Below are positions 11,015 through 20,776 of a stretch of 64,000 bases of DNA, piece by piece; position 1 is the stretch's first letter; every line of letters starts with the position of its first letter. The position numbers and the translations under genes were made by a program. The stretch covers positions 372,001 through 436,000 of the forward strand of contig JABYQR010000002.1 in NCBI GenBank assembly GCA_022592445.1, written 5' to 3'. Origin of the DNA: Cytidiella melzeri (Eukaryota; Basidiomycota; Agaricomycetes; Polyporales; Irpicaceae). The notes below the pieces were generated by a model. That model was given only the letters and a program-made list of their open reading frames with translations. It was not told where the DNA came from and searched no databases.

Positions 11015-11073
11015 TAATTGCTACTCAACGCTCTTTCTAATCGCGCTACAAGCATACATTCGTTTATTACTCA

Positions 11074-13569
11074 ATGGCTACTATCTATCCTCCTCGTTCG
11101 CAACCGAATGCTTCCAATCAACTCTTCGACATCCCAGCGCTCGAAGACGATGGTTCAAACTTCCAGACGTGGAAGTTCCGCATCTCGACTGTTCTTGAAC
11201 TACGAGGCTTAATCGAAGTAATCGACGGTTCGCGGACCCCTCCCGATCCTAACGACACGGTTGCACGGGACGAGTATAAACAGCTCAACAAGGAAGCCCG
11301 CGCGCAGATCGCTCTCACCCTCAAGGACAAACCTCTCAACGGTGTTCTCTACGCCACGTCGGCGAAAGAAACCTGGGACAAGTTACACGCCCGCTACGAG
11401 GGAAAAGGGAAGCAGACCATTGTCCTGCTTCTCAACGAGATTTTCCGCGGCACCCTTTCGGACGACTCTCCCCTCGAACCACAGCTCAATGCCATGCGGC
11501 AGAAGAGTTTCATTCTTACGTCACTAGGCCAACCGCTCGACGACGCTGTCATCGCGTCTGCGATGATCATGTCCCTCCCCCCTTCTTACTCTGTTCTATT
11601 GACCATCCTCATGTCCTCATCGGACAAGCCCACCACCAACGCTGTCATGAATGCCATCCTTATGGAAGAGAAGACGCGCAGCGATAACTCGCAGGTTGCT
11701 CTCGTTGCGAAGAGCGGCGCTAAGGGCAAGACAGGTCAGAAGGACAAGAAGAAGAAGGACAAGTCGGACATACGCTGCATGTACTGCAAGAAGCAGGGCC
11801 ACACGACCGACGAGTGTAGAAAGATGAAGAAAGATAAGGAGGACAAGGATAAGAGGGACAAAGAGGGAAAGACGAAGGCAAAGGACGGAGAGCACGCGAA
11901 GGTCGCTGTTGCAGAGCCTCGCGACGACACCCTCCAACTTTTCATGGCGCGCGGTCATAGTGGCCGTGCCGACCTCCCTTCCAAGTGGATTGTCGACTCG
12001 GGTGCATCCGTGCACATGAGCTCGCAGCGCCACTGGTTTGTCTCCTACCAATCCCTCGCCTCTCCCACTCAAATATGGCTCGGTGATGAACATTCCATCA
12101 ACGCCATAGGTGTCGGTCGCGTCGCGCTCGACATTCACGTTGGCGACACCACCACCAGATCCATCTTCTCCGATGTCTACTTCGTCCCCGACCTCAACGG
12201 CAACCTCCTTTCGGTCTCCACACTCACCAAAAAGGGTTTCAACGTCGCGTTTAAGGGCAACACTTGCAGTGTCCTTCGCTCTGATGGCAAGACCGTTGGT
12301 CGTGCCGTTCGCCCGTCCGACAAAGGCCTTTACGTCCTCGACTCATCACCCGTTCCCTCACTTCGCGCGTTTATCGCCTCAGTGGGCGACAATTCCTTTG
12401 ATCATCCAACCAATGCTTTCGCCCTTAAGGCCACTGCGCAACCTTCATCCAAGGCCGATGTCACCACGTGGCACCGTCGTCTTGGTCACATCAATGTGGA
12501 CTACGTCCTTCAGATGGTCCGGAAGGGAATGGTTGATGGTATGGAAATTGTCGGAGAGACCACCCGGCCTCGAACGCTCTGCGTCCCTTGTCTCGAGGGA
12601 AAGCAATCGCGTCACCCTATCCCTAAGGAAACCCACAACAAGAGTACACGAGTCCTTTACCGTGTATACTCCGATGTCTGCGGTCCCATGGAAACTCAGA
12701 CCCCTCAGGGTCACAGGTACTTCATCACGCATATCGACGAAGCCTCACGCAAACCCGTTGTCACCCTCATGAAAGCCAAGAGCGAGTCTGAGAAATGCAC
12801 CAAGGACTACTACGCTCGCGCTGAGGTTCAAACTGGTGAACGCGGAAACTATTTCCGCAGCGATGGTGGAGGCGAGTATGGCTCGAAGTCCTTTGCGCAG
12901 CTTCTTCTCTCAAAAGGAATTCATCACGAGAAGACGAATGCCTACACACCTCAGGAGAACGGCCTCGCGGAACGCATGAACCGCACTCTCGTCGAGATGG
13001 CACGTGCTATGCTCAACGACGCAAACCTTCCCAAGAGGTACTGGGGATACGCAATACTTTACGCTGCCTACATCATTGACCGTGTACCCACTCGTGTGCT
13101 CGATGGCCTCACCCCTCATGAGTGCTATACTGGCAACAAGCCTTCAGTCGCTCATCTCCGCATTTTTGGCTGCACCGCACACGTCCACATTCCAGACGAG
13201 AAGCGTCGAAAACTTGATCCGAAGTCCCTCGCATGCGTCTTCCTTGGCTACGCTGAGAATCGGAAAGCGTACGTCGTATTTCATTGTCCGACCAGCCGCA
13301 TTTTTGAGTCACGCGACGTGATTTTCAACAAGGACACTAACCTCTCAAGCGATCGCGTGATCATTGACACGGATGACTCGCTCGACGTTTCCCCGCCTTT
13401 GGTGGCCGATGATGCGACTCCGTACGAGGATCCTCCACAGGCAGGTGCTACTGAGGAGAAATTGTCAGCTGCATCGACGGATGTGCGCGACGAGAAGTCT
13501 GACAGAGCACAGTCACCTCCTCCAGAGCCAATCCGAGAGGAAGTAGCACCACCAGATGTACCTGCATGA
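11074..13569 (+). CDS. copia gag-protease-integrase part of the polyprotein (ends at premature TGA)
   Basis: 831 residues. The N-terminal Gag part (NFQTWKFRISTVLELRGLIE, about residues 25-45) is the UBN2/retrotran_gag type found in copia elements. The zinc knuckle CMYCKKQGHTTDEC is C235-C238-H243-C248. The aspartic protease motif DSGAS starts at D308. The integrase has the HHCC domain beginning at H467 (HRRLGH) and the catalytic triad D534, D597 and E633 (D,D35E spacing). The frame stops at TGA 13567-13569, yet the same frame continues open immediately afterwards with the basic/proline-rich linker typical before the copia reverse transcriptase. The stop is therefore most simply a nonsense mutation (CGA to TGA would fit). 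Start chosen at the first Met after the primer-binding site. Confidence 0.95.
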   Translation: MATIYPPRSQPNASNQLFDIPALEDDGSNFQTWKFRISTVLELRGLIEVIDGSRTPPDPNDTVARDEYKQLNKEARAQIALTLKDKPLNGVLYATSAKETWDKLHARYEGKGKQTIVLLLNEIFRGTLSDDSPLEPQLNAMRQKSFILTSLGQPLDDAVIASAMIMSLPPSYSVLLTILMSSSDKPTTNAVMNAILMEEKTRSDNSQVALVAKSGAKGKTGQKDKKKKDKSDIRCMYCKKQGHTTDECRKMKKDKEDKDKRDKEGKTKAKDGEHAKVAVAEPRDDTLQLFMARGHSGRADLPSKWIVDSGASVHMSSQRHWFVSYQSLASPTQIWLGDEHSINAIGVGRVALDIHVGDTTTRSIFSDVYFVPDLNGNLLSVSTLTKKGFNVAFKGNTCSVLRSDGKTVGRAVRPSDKGLYVLDSSPVPSLRAFIASVGDNSFDHPTNAFALKATAQPSSKADVTTWHRRLGHINVDYVLQMVRKGMVDGMEIVGETTRPRTLCVPCLEGKQSRHPIPKETHNKSTRVLYRVYSDVCGPMETQTPQGHRYFITHIDEASRKPVVTLMKAKSESEKCTKDYYARAEVQTGERGNYFRSDGGGEYGSKSFAQLLLSKGIHHEKTNAYTPQENGLAERMNRTLVEMARAMLNDANLPKRYWGYAILYAAYIIDRVPTRVLDGLTPHECYTGNKPSVAHLRIFGCTAHVHIPDEKRRKLDPKSLACVFLGYAENRKAYVVFHCPTSRIFESRDVIFNKDTNLSSDRVIIDTDDSLDVSPPLVADDATPYEDPPQAGATEEKLSAASTDVRDEKSDRAQSPPPEPIREEVAPPDVPA

Positions 13570-15447
13570 GGACCAGTCACTCGATCGCGCACACGCCGCG
13601 TACCTGCACCCGCCGCTCCTCAGCCTTATCCTGTTCCCATCCCCACTCCAGAGCTTCGTCGCTCTACTCGATCGCGCCAAGCGCCTGACCAGGACGACCA
13701 CCCCAAGTTTTCTTTGGACTCTCGCAACAAGGCATCAATCGAGGCCGCAAAGGCACTTCGGGATGCTGGACCGCGGCAGGAGGTACCAGGACAGCCAAAC
13801 CAGCACGACGATGACGACGTTTTCCACGACGCCGCAGACGCAAGTTTCGCTAGCAATCAACACGCGCTCAAGGCTTCCCTAGACGACCTGCCGCAGACCT
13901 ACGCCCAAGCCATGGCACGACCGGACGCTTTGGAATGGAAACTCGCATGCGTCGCAGAGATGCAGGCGTTCGTCAAGGCAGGGCTATACGACGAGGTACC
14001 GAGACCTAAGGACCGAACGCTAGTCGACTGTCGATGGGTTTTCGCCATCAAGCGAGGACCGGACGGCAAAGTTGTCAAACACAAGGCTCGTCTCGTGGCA
14101 AAGGGATTTACGCAGGTTGAGGGAATTGATTTCACGGAGACCTTCGCTCCTGTATCCAAGTTCACCTCCATTCGCACTCTCCTAGCTATCGCTGCGCAGG
14201 AAGACCTTGAAATTCACCAAATGGACGTCAAGTCCGCTTTCCTCAACGGCGAACTCGACGAGGAGATCTACATGAGGTGTCCACCCGGTTTCCAGACCGA
14301 TGAAGGACTTGTCTGGAAACTCAAGAAGTCACTCTATGGTCTCAGGCAGTCTAGCCGCCAGTGGTACCAACGTCTTCTCAAGGAATTCAAGAACCTCGAC
14401 TTCACGCGCTCGCACTACGACCATGCTGTCTTTTTCAAGAAGGAACACCATTCGTTCATTATCTGCGCAGTGTATGTCGACGACACACTGATCTTCGGGA
14501 AGGACCTCGCCAAGGTACTGGAACTCAAGGCAGAGTTCTCTCGCCGCTTCGAGATGACGGATCTGGGCGAAGCTCGCTGGATTCTCAATATGGAGATCAT
14601 TCGCGATCGCGCTAACCACACTCTCAAACTGTCTCAACCCCAGTTCATCAAAACTATCCTGGACCGATTTGGACTCACAGCATGCCGACCGGTTTCTACC
14701 CCTATGGACGCGAACGTGAAACTTCCCAAGCTTACCGCGGCCGAACCCGAGATCGACGTCAAGAGCTACCAATCGATGCTTGGTTCGCTGATGTACGCGA
14801 TGATTGGGACCCGTCCTGACCTTGCGTTTTCAGTGGGCGTGTTGAGTAAACACGCTGCGACACCCGGCCGTGACCATCTCAATGCCATTACACGGGTCTA
14901 CCGCTACCTCCAGGCTAGTAAGGACCTCCGCCTCACGTTTCGTGGTACTCCTCCAGGTGCGCGCGACGGTATTTCTCCCGACCTTATTGGCTATGTCGAT
15001 GCTGATTGGGCCTCGGACGTCAACGATCGCCGTTCGATCACGGGGTACGTCTTCATACTCTCGGGTGGCGCCGTCAGCTGGTCGTCAAAGAGACAACACT
15101 CGACTGCGCTCTCAAGCACCGAGGCTGAGTATATGGCTGCGTCGCATGCCACTAAGGAGGCCGTCTGGCTGCGCTCTTTCCTCATTGAAATTGGACAGCT
15201 GGCCTCGACTTACACTGTTCCCCTCCTCATTGACAACCAGTCGGCTATCACACTCATCAAGAACCCAGAGCACCACGAGCGCACAAAACACATCGCCGTT
15301 CGTTATCACTTCATTCGCGACACCTACAATGACGACCTTATTTTCCCTGAGTACGTTCCTACCGGAGATCAGGTCGCCGACGTCTTAACCAAGGCTCTCG
15401 CGCGCGAGAAGCACAACCGTTTTTTGCTTGGTATGGGTCAGTTGTGA
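13570..15447 (+). CDS. copia reverse transcriptase/RNase H part of the polyprotein
   Basis: This is in the same frame as the upstream gag-integrase segment and separated from it only by the TGA codon. A later Met at 13714 gives 577 residues but is probably not a natural start. RVT_2 begins about 13890 (LEWKLACVAEMQAF) and includes VDCRWVFAIKRGPDG, KARLVAKGFTQ and QMDVKSAFLNGELDEEIYM. The catalytic YVDD motif is at 14473-14484. The RNase H domain includes GYVDADWASD, LSSTEAEYMA and LLIDNQSAI. The frame ends at 15447, just before the purine-rich tract (GAGTGGGCG) that abuts the 3' LTR. Without readthrough of the TGA this part would not be made from the element's own mRNA. Confidence 0.93.
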   Translation, partial: GPVTRSRTRRVPAPAAPQPYPVPIPTPELRRSTRSRQAPDQDDHPKFSLDSRNKASIEAAKALRDAGPRQEVPGQPNQHDDDDVFHDAADASFASNQHALKASLDDLPQTYAQAMARPDALEWKLACVAEMQAFVKAGLYDEVPRPKDRTLVDCRWVFAIKRGPDGKVVKHKARLVAKGFTQVEGIDFTETFAPVSKFTSIRTLLAIAAQEDLEIHQMDVKSAFLNGELDEEIYMRCPPGFQTDEGLVWKLKKSLYGLRQSSRQWYQRLLKEFKNLDFTRSHYDHAVFFKKEHHSFIICAVYVDDTLIFGKDLAKVLELKAEFSRRFEMTDLGEARWILNMEIIRDRANHTLKLSQPQFIKTILDRFGLTACRPVSTPMDANVKLPKLTAAEPEIDVKSYQSMLGSLMYAMIGTRPDLAFSVGVLSKHAATPGRDHLNAITRVYRYLQASKDLRLTFRGTPPGARDGISPDLIGYVDADWASDVNDRRSITGYVFILSGGAVSWSSKRQHSTALSSTEAEYMAASHATKEAVWLRSFLIEIGQLASTYTVPLLIDNQSAITLIKNPEHHERTKHIAVRYHFIRDTYNDDLIFPEYVPTGDQVADVLTKALAREKHNRFLLGMGQL

Positions 15448-15470
15448 AGTCCACACCCGCTGAGTGGGCG

Positions 15471-15839
15471 TGTTGTTTTTGTTTCTCTTTAGTTCATCAG
15501 GCATAGACTCACTCACTCTTTCTGTACGCTCCTTATTCGGACTCAAGAGCTTTGTGGTGTCGGTACTGTATAGTGGCATGATTAGATAATCACGCGGATA
15601 TCGCGCCAGCGCACAGACTCGCGCACCTCAGTTTCCTCGCACTACTCGAGGCTGACTGAGGTACGATATTTATATACTTCTTTTGAACTCTTACAGTAGC
15701 TAACTTGTCGTAGATTACGTTCGCTTCGCGCTCTACAGGTTAGACACTGAATATACTAGTTTCCTCGCACTACTCGAGGCTGACTGAGATTACGTTTGTT
15801 TCGCGCTCTACAGATTGGGCCACTCGTATCCCTGCAAAA
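15471..15839 (+). repeat. 3' LTR of copia element
   Basis: 369 bp, differing from the 5' LTR at three positions, all transitions. It is followed by the GGAGG target duplication at 15840-15844. Confidence 0.95.
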
Positions 15840-15927
15840 GGAGGAAGCTGCAGTGCTGCTATTCCAGGTACTGGTGAGTGCGCTCTGCTCGAGCCTGGTG
15901 TCAGCTGTATCTTCACATGTGGTGCAT

Positions 15928-16145
15928 CGACCCCCTTCACACTTCCCTACCCCATCCTTGGCGCTCTCGCTCTTGCCGTCATCATCTCCCCCCAACCACC
16001 ATCTTCTCTCTCTCCCCGCTGCTCACCAACGACGACGCCCTCCAAGACCAGCTCGACCGTCCGCTCGGCCCTCTGAGTGCGGTCACAGACCTCAAGCAAC
16101 GCCGCATTCACCCGTGCAAGTCTGTTCAACACGCCAGACATCCGC
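15928..16145 (+). repeat. duplicated segment flanking the copia element, copy 2
   Basis: Similar to 9470-9700 in the same orientation. The counterpart of the copy-1 end (TACAGTCTCATTC...GAGACGG) lies further away at about 16880-16950, so about 730 bp of unrelated sequence separates the two halves here. Confidence 0.7.
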
Positions 16146-16399
16146 GTACCTCATCTTCGTGTACGTCTTTGCCCCAGACCCTGCCGCTGTATGCTGACCC
16201 TTTGCGCTGGCGTTTCTACTACTCAGGTCCATTTTTGTGGTAAGTACACGTTCAACCTCGCCGCTATAAGGGACACCTGATGACCACTGATTCGTTCAGC
16301 AGTGAGCGCAACCGAGGAAACTTTGCTCACTGCTTGCTTCAACCACTAATCGTTGCCATGTAGACGCCACCGTTGTTTGGGACCGGGCCATAGCGCTGC

Positions 16400-17130
16400 C
16401 TAGAGAATAGCGTTTTGTGAGTGGCGCAGTAGCTTATTGCCCGACGCGCATACACAAAGGTGATGATGTTCGCAGATATGGAAGACACATTGGACGCCAG
16501 TCAAAGCTGCGCACTTGCTCTGTCGGTGAGCCCTCGCAGTCATGTGTGAAAACGACTTCAAGCTGACAGACTTCTGCCAACCAGCTATTGGGCCATTGCT
16601 GCGGTACCACACTCCCTCTGGGCCTTCTGCACGAACCACACCGTTGAGGAGCGCGAGAAGATCTACTGCGCGAGCAGCTGAAGCCTTGTGGACCTGACAG
16701 CGCTAGAGCACTCCACGCGCACCGACCAGACCCCCGTTGCACTTGCAACGCGGAACCAGGCCACCTCAGAGGCCATCCTGGTCATCCGAACATATGCATT
16801 CAAGTTGTTGCCCTGGCTGGCGTGGTCGCCTACCAACTATACGTGGATACCTCTGAAATGCTTCGTACGCACGCCATTTTGTTTTTGCGCATACAGTCTC
16901 ATTCCATGAATTCTTTCAGCACTTCCCTTTCTACAAGAGACGGCGCCATGCCTTCCAATGTCCAAGCCTCATTTGGCGCATCTGTTAGGTGAGTGATTGT
17001 GCTACCCAGATGTAATTTATTTCCGAATTCTGACATTCGCCTGATAGGTTTCTTCGTGAGTGCGGTATTGCTTGAAACTGGACGTCGCTCATACAACTGG
17101 TGGCCATGCTCACCTCCACATTTCTGCTCC
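16400..17130 (+). pseudogene. possible DUF6533-like membrane protein relic
   Basis: Short pieces in different frames resemble the DUF6533 family helix ending in an Arg-x-Tyr-Ala motif (for example SEAILVIRTYAF near 16767-16803). Frames are broken by stops and no complete domain can be assembled. The call is weak and based on one motif. Confidence 0.2.
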
Positions 17131-17299
17131 TGTCTCTGCATGTATCTGCTCTCGTGACATTCTCAATTTCATCTCAACCTGGACACTGTTACTCGCTGTA
17201 TCTGTTCTGCTATGATGACTATTTCTTTCACCATGCTCGTGCTATATTATTAATTAGCTGATGTTCTTGCCATTGCGCTGTTCAATCCATTGCCATTGT

Positions 17300-17586
17300 T
17301 GCTATGCACCCTAATGCGAGAACTACTGCCTTGAAAGCATTGCATTGATGTGTATGACAATATAAACTACTGGCAGTGAGATTATCTTGCAATGTAAACT
17401 GTGGGCGGAGACATTAAAACGTATTACCATGCAAGATAAAGTGGCCCGCGGACCATTATCGCGGGTGCCGGGTGTTTATAACTTTCCAGGTACAGAGATT
17501 GTGTGAGATAAAGTTTGCTCAATGTTATATTGTAATGCTCGGGTTTACAGTGGTAGGTATTGTGCGATAACGTTTTGTTTTTTTAC
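17300..17586 (-). repeat. terminal/subterminal repeat, mirror of 9001-9250
   Basis: Read on the minus strand, it starts at 17586 with the same 25-bp end as 9001-9025 and contains the same kind of short ATAAAG/TTATCGCG words. It abuts the LINE reading frame, whose last residues (KKQNVIAQYLPL) are encoded within this repeat. Confidence 0.45.
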
Positions 17587-20500
17587 GAGATGGATGAAGG
17601 GTTCCCCCACATCCGTGGGTTCCCCCCAGGCCAAACATCCTGTCTGACTGGGGTTCACCTGCCACCGCGTAGATTCCGGAAACAAGGGGTCGACCTCGCC
17701 ACCTTCCTCATGATGACCATAGTGTCTTGAATTGCAATCACGGTTTGCCACAGGAAGGCGAAACTCATCCTCTCCAAAATCCAGCGCATCCGCTGGCCTT
17801 CCATTAGCAAGGTATTGCCGCTCCCTCTGCGGCCCCCACCAACTGGAGTATGGAGATTTGAACTCCAGGTCGTCTGTTAGATTTTTGAAAAACCACTCGA
17901 CGAACTTTGCTTGGTCCTCCTCTGACTTGGCATTGGCCTCAGCTTCCACCTTGGCATGGTGATCATCCGCTGGAATATGTTTCTCCTTCGGCTTCTTCAC
18001 CTTCAAAATTGGGTCACGCCTCTGCTCCTCAGAAGCTTCCCCTTTGTGTATGAGCGTCCTTATAGTCCACTCATGGCCTGACCTCCACACTTCACGCATA
18101 AATTGCCGGTGGGATTTGGGGCTGTAATCGATTGGTTTCCACTTGGTATGGGCACCAAACACAGTTTGTTTAAGTATTGTCTCAACCCATACTCGTGTTA
18201 CCGCGTAGGAGTTGAAACAATTTGCAGCTAAATCTGAGGTTCTCGTTTCTACCAGATTAGCCCATTCAAAAGTTCCTGCCATAGGGTTCATGATCAAGAA
18301 CACAAGGAGTTCGTTTTGTCCAAACAACTGTGTGCAGTTTTGGAAATCTGCAGAATCCATACCCGCAAGAGCTGCTAGTTCCTCTTGGTTGTATGGGTCA
18401 GGTGGCCTTCAAGCACGGTACCACAAAAGATACTCTTCCAGCAGATGCTTTCGAGTTTCAATAGCGCCACACGCACATTCCGCGGGGCCCTCCAGGTGAA
18501 ATCTTTCACAGAACTCGCCAATAGGCATGTGTCCTGAGATGAGTCGTGTAGCAGCAGCATATTCCGCCACACCCACTGTATTATCTGGCTTATCAACGTT
18601 ATACAACGCTGACTGAGCTCCACCAAGGTTTTTTAACCACCAGTGTTGTTTGGCCACTGGTGTCACTCCCTTGAATTCAGACGTTTTAATAAGGTTACTG
18701 TGCCGTTTGTAATCAAAGTCTTTCATAAGACAATGCCACCGTTTGATAGCCATTGCATCTTTGTCTTGACGTGCCACACTCCACGAGGTAAATCTCGGTT
18801 GTGGTTTTTCTGTAGCCTCTTTGGCAAATTTGTCCATGTCCTCGTTGAGAGCGAGGCCAATGTGACTTGGTACCCAATGCAGCCCCACATAGCGTGCAGG
18901 GTTTGCGCTCAAGAAGTCTCGTACCCTTTGGCACGCTACCAAACGCATCATCTGTCCTGGGCCAACATTTGGCTTCAGGATGGATTGAGACTTGTTGTCA
19001 GCAAAGAGGTCGATTTCAGTGATACTATCAGGAATGTTCATGACAGCATCGCTAATACCCATAGCAAGAGCGCAAATTTCAGTGTCATATACGCCAGAAT
19101 TGCCCATAGGGGTGTGTTTCCTAGTAAGAGTTACACCCATGTGTCGTGTAGTCCAGGCTGCTCCTGACTTGCGTCTTTTCGCAGACCCATCCCATATAAG
19201 AGATCCGTCAGTCCAAACTGAACGAATGTCTTCATTATGTTCTGTGAACTCAATTCGAGGTTTCAGATCTCCATCCACCCACGACTTGAAGTTGTTGGAG
19301 GATTTGGTTGGTGCATCCACAAAGAACTTAATTCTGTCCTGGAACTCATCAAGAATGCGTTTACCAGGCCAATTTTCAACATCAACAGGGTCAAAGGCTT
19401 CGTCTGAAGTCATCCCTATTCTATGAATATGCGCCAAAGGCGAATCCACTTTGCAGTGTTGTGCCCCCAAAGGGAAAGGCATACGACAGTTTGCATCGTT
19501 TGTCTCCCACTCTGCCGGGAGATTAGCCCAGAGAGGGTGACCTCGATGCAATGTTCTCACTCTAAGAGCAGCTTTCAACATAAACTTGTCTACTTGATGT
19601 TGGATGGGAATGAGCCCAGCCATCATTTCAAGTGCACCAATCGGAGTGGTCTTAAAGCCACCTGTGATCCACCTCGCAGCTCGCGACTGAGCAAGTTGAA
19701 GCTCTTTCGCAATCCATTTCTGTCGCTTCCACTTGGGATCCCACCACAGTTGTGCACTGTAGAGTAGGACTGGAAGCATATTAGAGATGTATAACCGTCT
19801 CTTATGGTAAGGATTAAATCCTCGCTGTGAATTACCAAGTAATTGCAACGCATTGACAGTACTACACGCCTTGTTAGCATACCGTCTTATATGCTCCCTC
19901 CATGTAAGTCTAGGAGTGAAAAAGAGGCCCAAGTAGCTCACAACTTCCTTAGGCTTAATGATGATCACCGTCCCGTTATGGCCTGGCAAATTTACACTTG
20001 GGCCCAAAGGTTCATCTGGGCTCCAAGGTTTGGTACTATTTCTAAAGTGGATAAGTTTGGTCTTATCCCCTTCCACTTCTAACCCTGCCATTCTCATGGC
20101 AGCAGTCATTCTTGCATATATGTGTTCCAGCAACCTAGCATTTGCTATAAGTTGTTGGCTAATGCGCGCTTTTGCCATTGAAGGGCCGAACACATGTATC
20201 CACCCATCATCGACAAAAAATTGCAGGGTTTGATCCCCTTCAAGCACCTGGTTTGTGGGCGCCACATGACGCAGAGCTGGAGCTAGGTACAGAGCTGTAA
20301 ACGGTGGAGATAGGACAGCGCCCTGTCCTGCTCCTACCGAGCAATCCTTCGGGTCTGTCTCAGACCCTTGGAAACAGAATTTGGTCATATGGCCCCTGAA
20401 GTAATCTTCAAAGAAGTCGCAGATCTTTGAATTAAAGCCTTGACGTCAAAACATGCCAGTGGCTATAGTGTGGTTGACCGACGGGAAAAACTGTGCCACG

Positions 20501-20748
20501 TCCACCAGGAGAGCAGAGGACAATCTATTCCTTGCCCATCCTTCTTGCACGTTGTGAACAACTTGCACTCCTGCATCCGTAGTTGAATGCTGCATCATTC
20601 CGCCAAACTGGCATGGATGAGTAATGCCAAACTTCTGCGATTCAAATTGCAATTGCTTCACTATGACTTTTTCTAACAACTTGCCAATGCAATTTAGCAA
20701 GACTATCGGACGATACGCTTTGGGTTTCGTGTAATCCGGCCATCCTTA
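17545..20748 (-). pseudogene. LINE ORF2: reverse transcriptase, RNase H and C-terminal region, with in-frame TGA codons
   Basis: One frame runs from the reverse transcriptase motif PKAYRPIVLLNCIGKLLEK (about 20745 downwards) to 17545. The polymerase core includes LLVDVAQFFPSVNH, GAGQGAVLSPPFTALYL and the catalytic FVDD (LQFFVDDGWIHVFG). RNase H shows VWTDGSLIWDG, YDTEICALAMG and LFADNKSQSI. A Cys/His motif ECACGAIETRKHLLEE follows. The frame is interrupted twice, after TIATGMF (stop about 20444-20446) and after LLWYRA (stop 18409-18411). Both stops are TGA and the same frame continues on the other side in each case. A frameshift upstream of the PDYTKP segment marks the truncated 5' end. The last ~270 residues (17587-18408) have no motif I recognise. 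It looks inactive. Confidence 0.85.
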
Positions 20749-20776
20749 AGGAGTTCTCTTGCGAGGCTCCAATTTA
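17587..20776 (-). mobile_element. LINE (non-LTR retrotransposon) remnant, 5'-truncated
   Basis: A minus-strand reading frame encodes a LINE ORF2 from the middle of the reverse transcriptase to beyond the RNase H domain. Its 5' end is lost near 20776, where it meets the DUF6535 pseudo-copy. The 3' side meets a different repeat at 17586 without a poly(A) tract. No target-site duplication was found, so the element has probably been cut by later rearrangement. Confidence 0.85.

Larger units (their letters stand above)
10627..15839 (+). mobile_element. Ty1/copia-type LTR retrotransposon, young and nearly intact
   Basis: Two 369-bp LTRs (10627-10995 and 15471-15839) differ at only three positions that I can find, all transitions (about 99.2% identity). 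A 5-bp target duplication GGAGG flanks the element. The primer-binding site GGTTATGAGCCC follows the 5' LTR directly and matches the internal half-molecule of initiator tRNA-Met, as in Drosophila copia. The gag-pol frame runs 11074-15447 in order Gag, CCHC knuckle, protease, integrase, reverse transcriptase and RNase H, which is the copia order. It is interrupted once by an in-frame TGA at 13567-13569. The LTRs end in TGCAAAA instead of a terminal CA; the target duplication and PBS both support this boundary. Confidence 0.95.

Noticed and set aside
11074..15447. Interpreting the copia gag-integrase and RT-RNase H parts as two separate genes with programmed frameshifting
   Set aside because: Both lie in the same frame with only a TGA between them and an open linker after it; a simple nonsense mutation explains it better.
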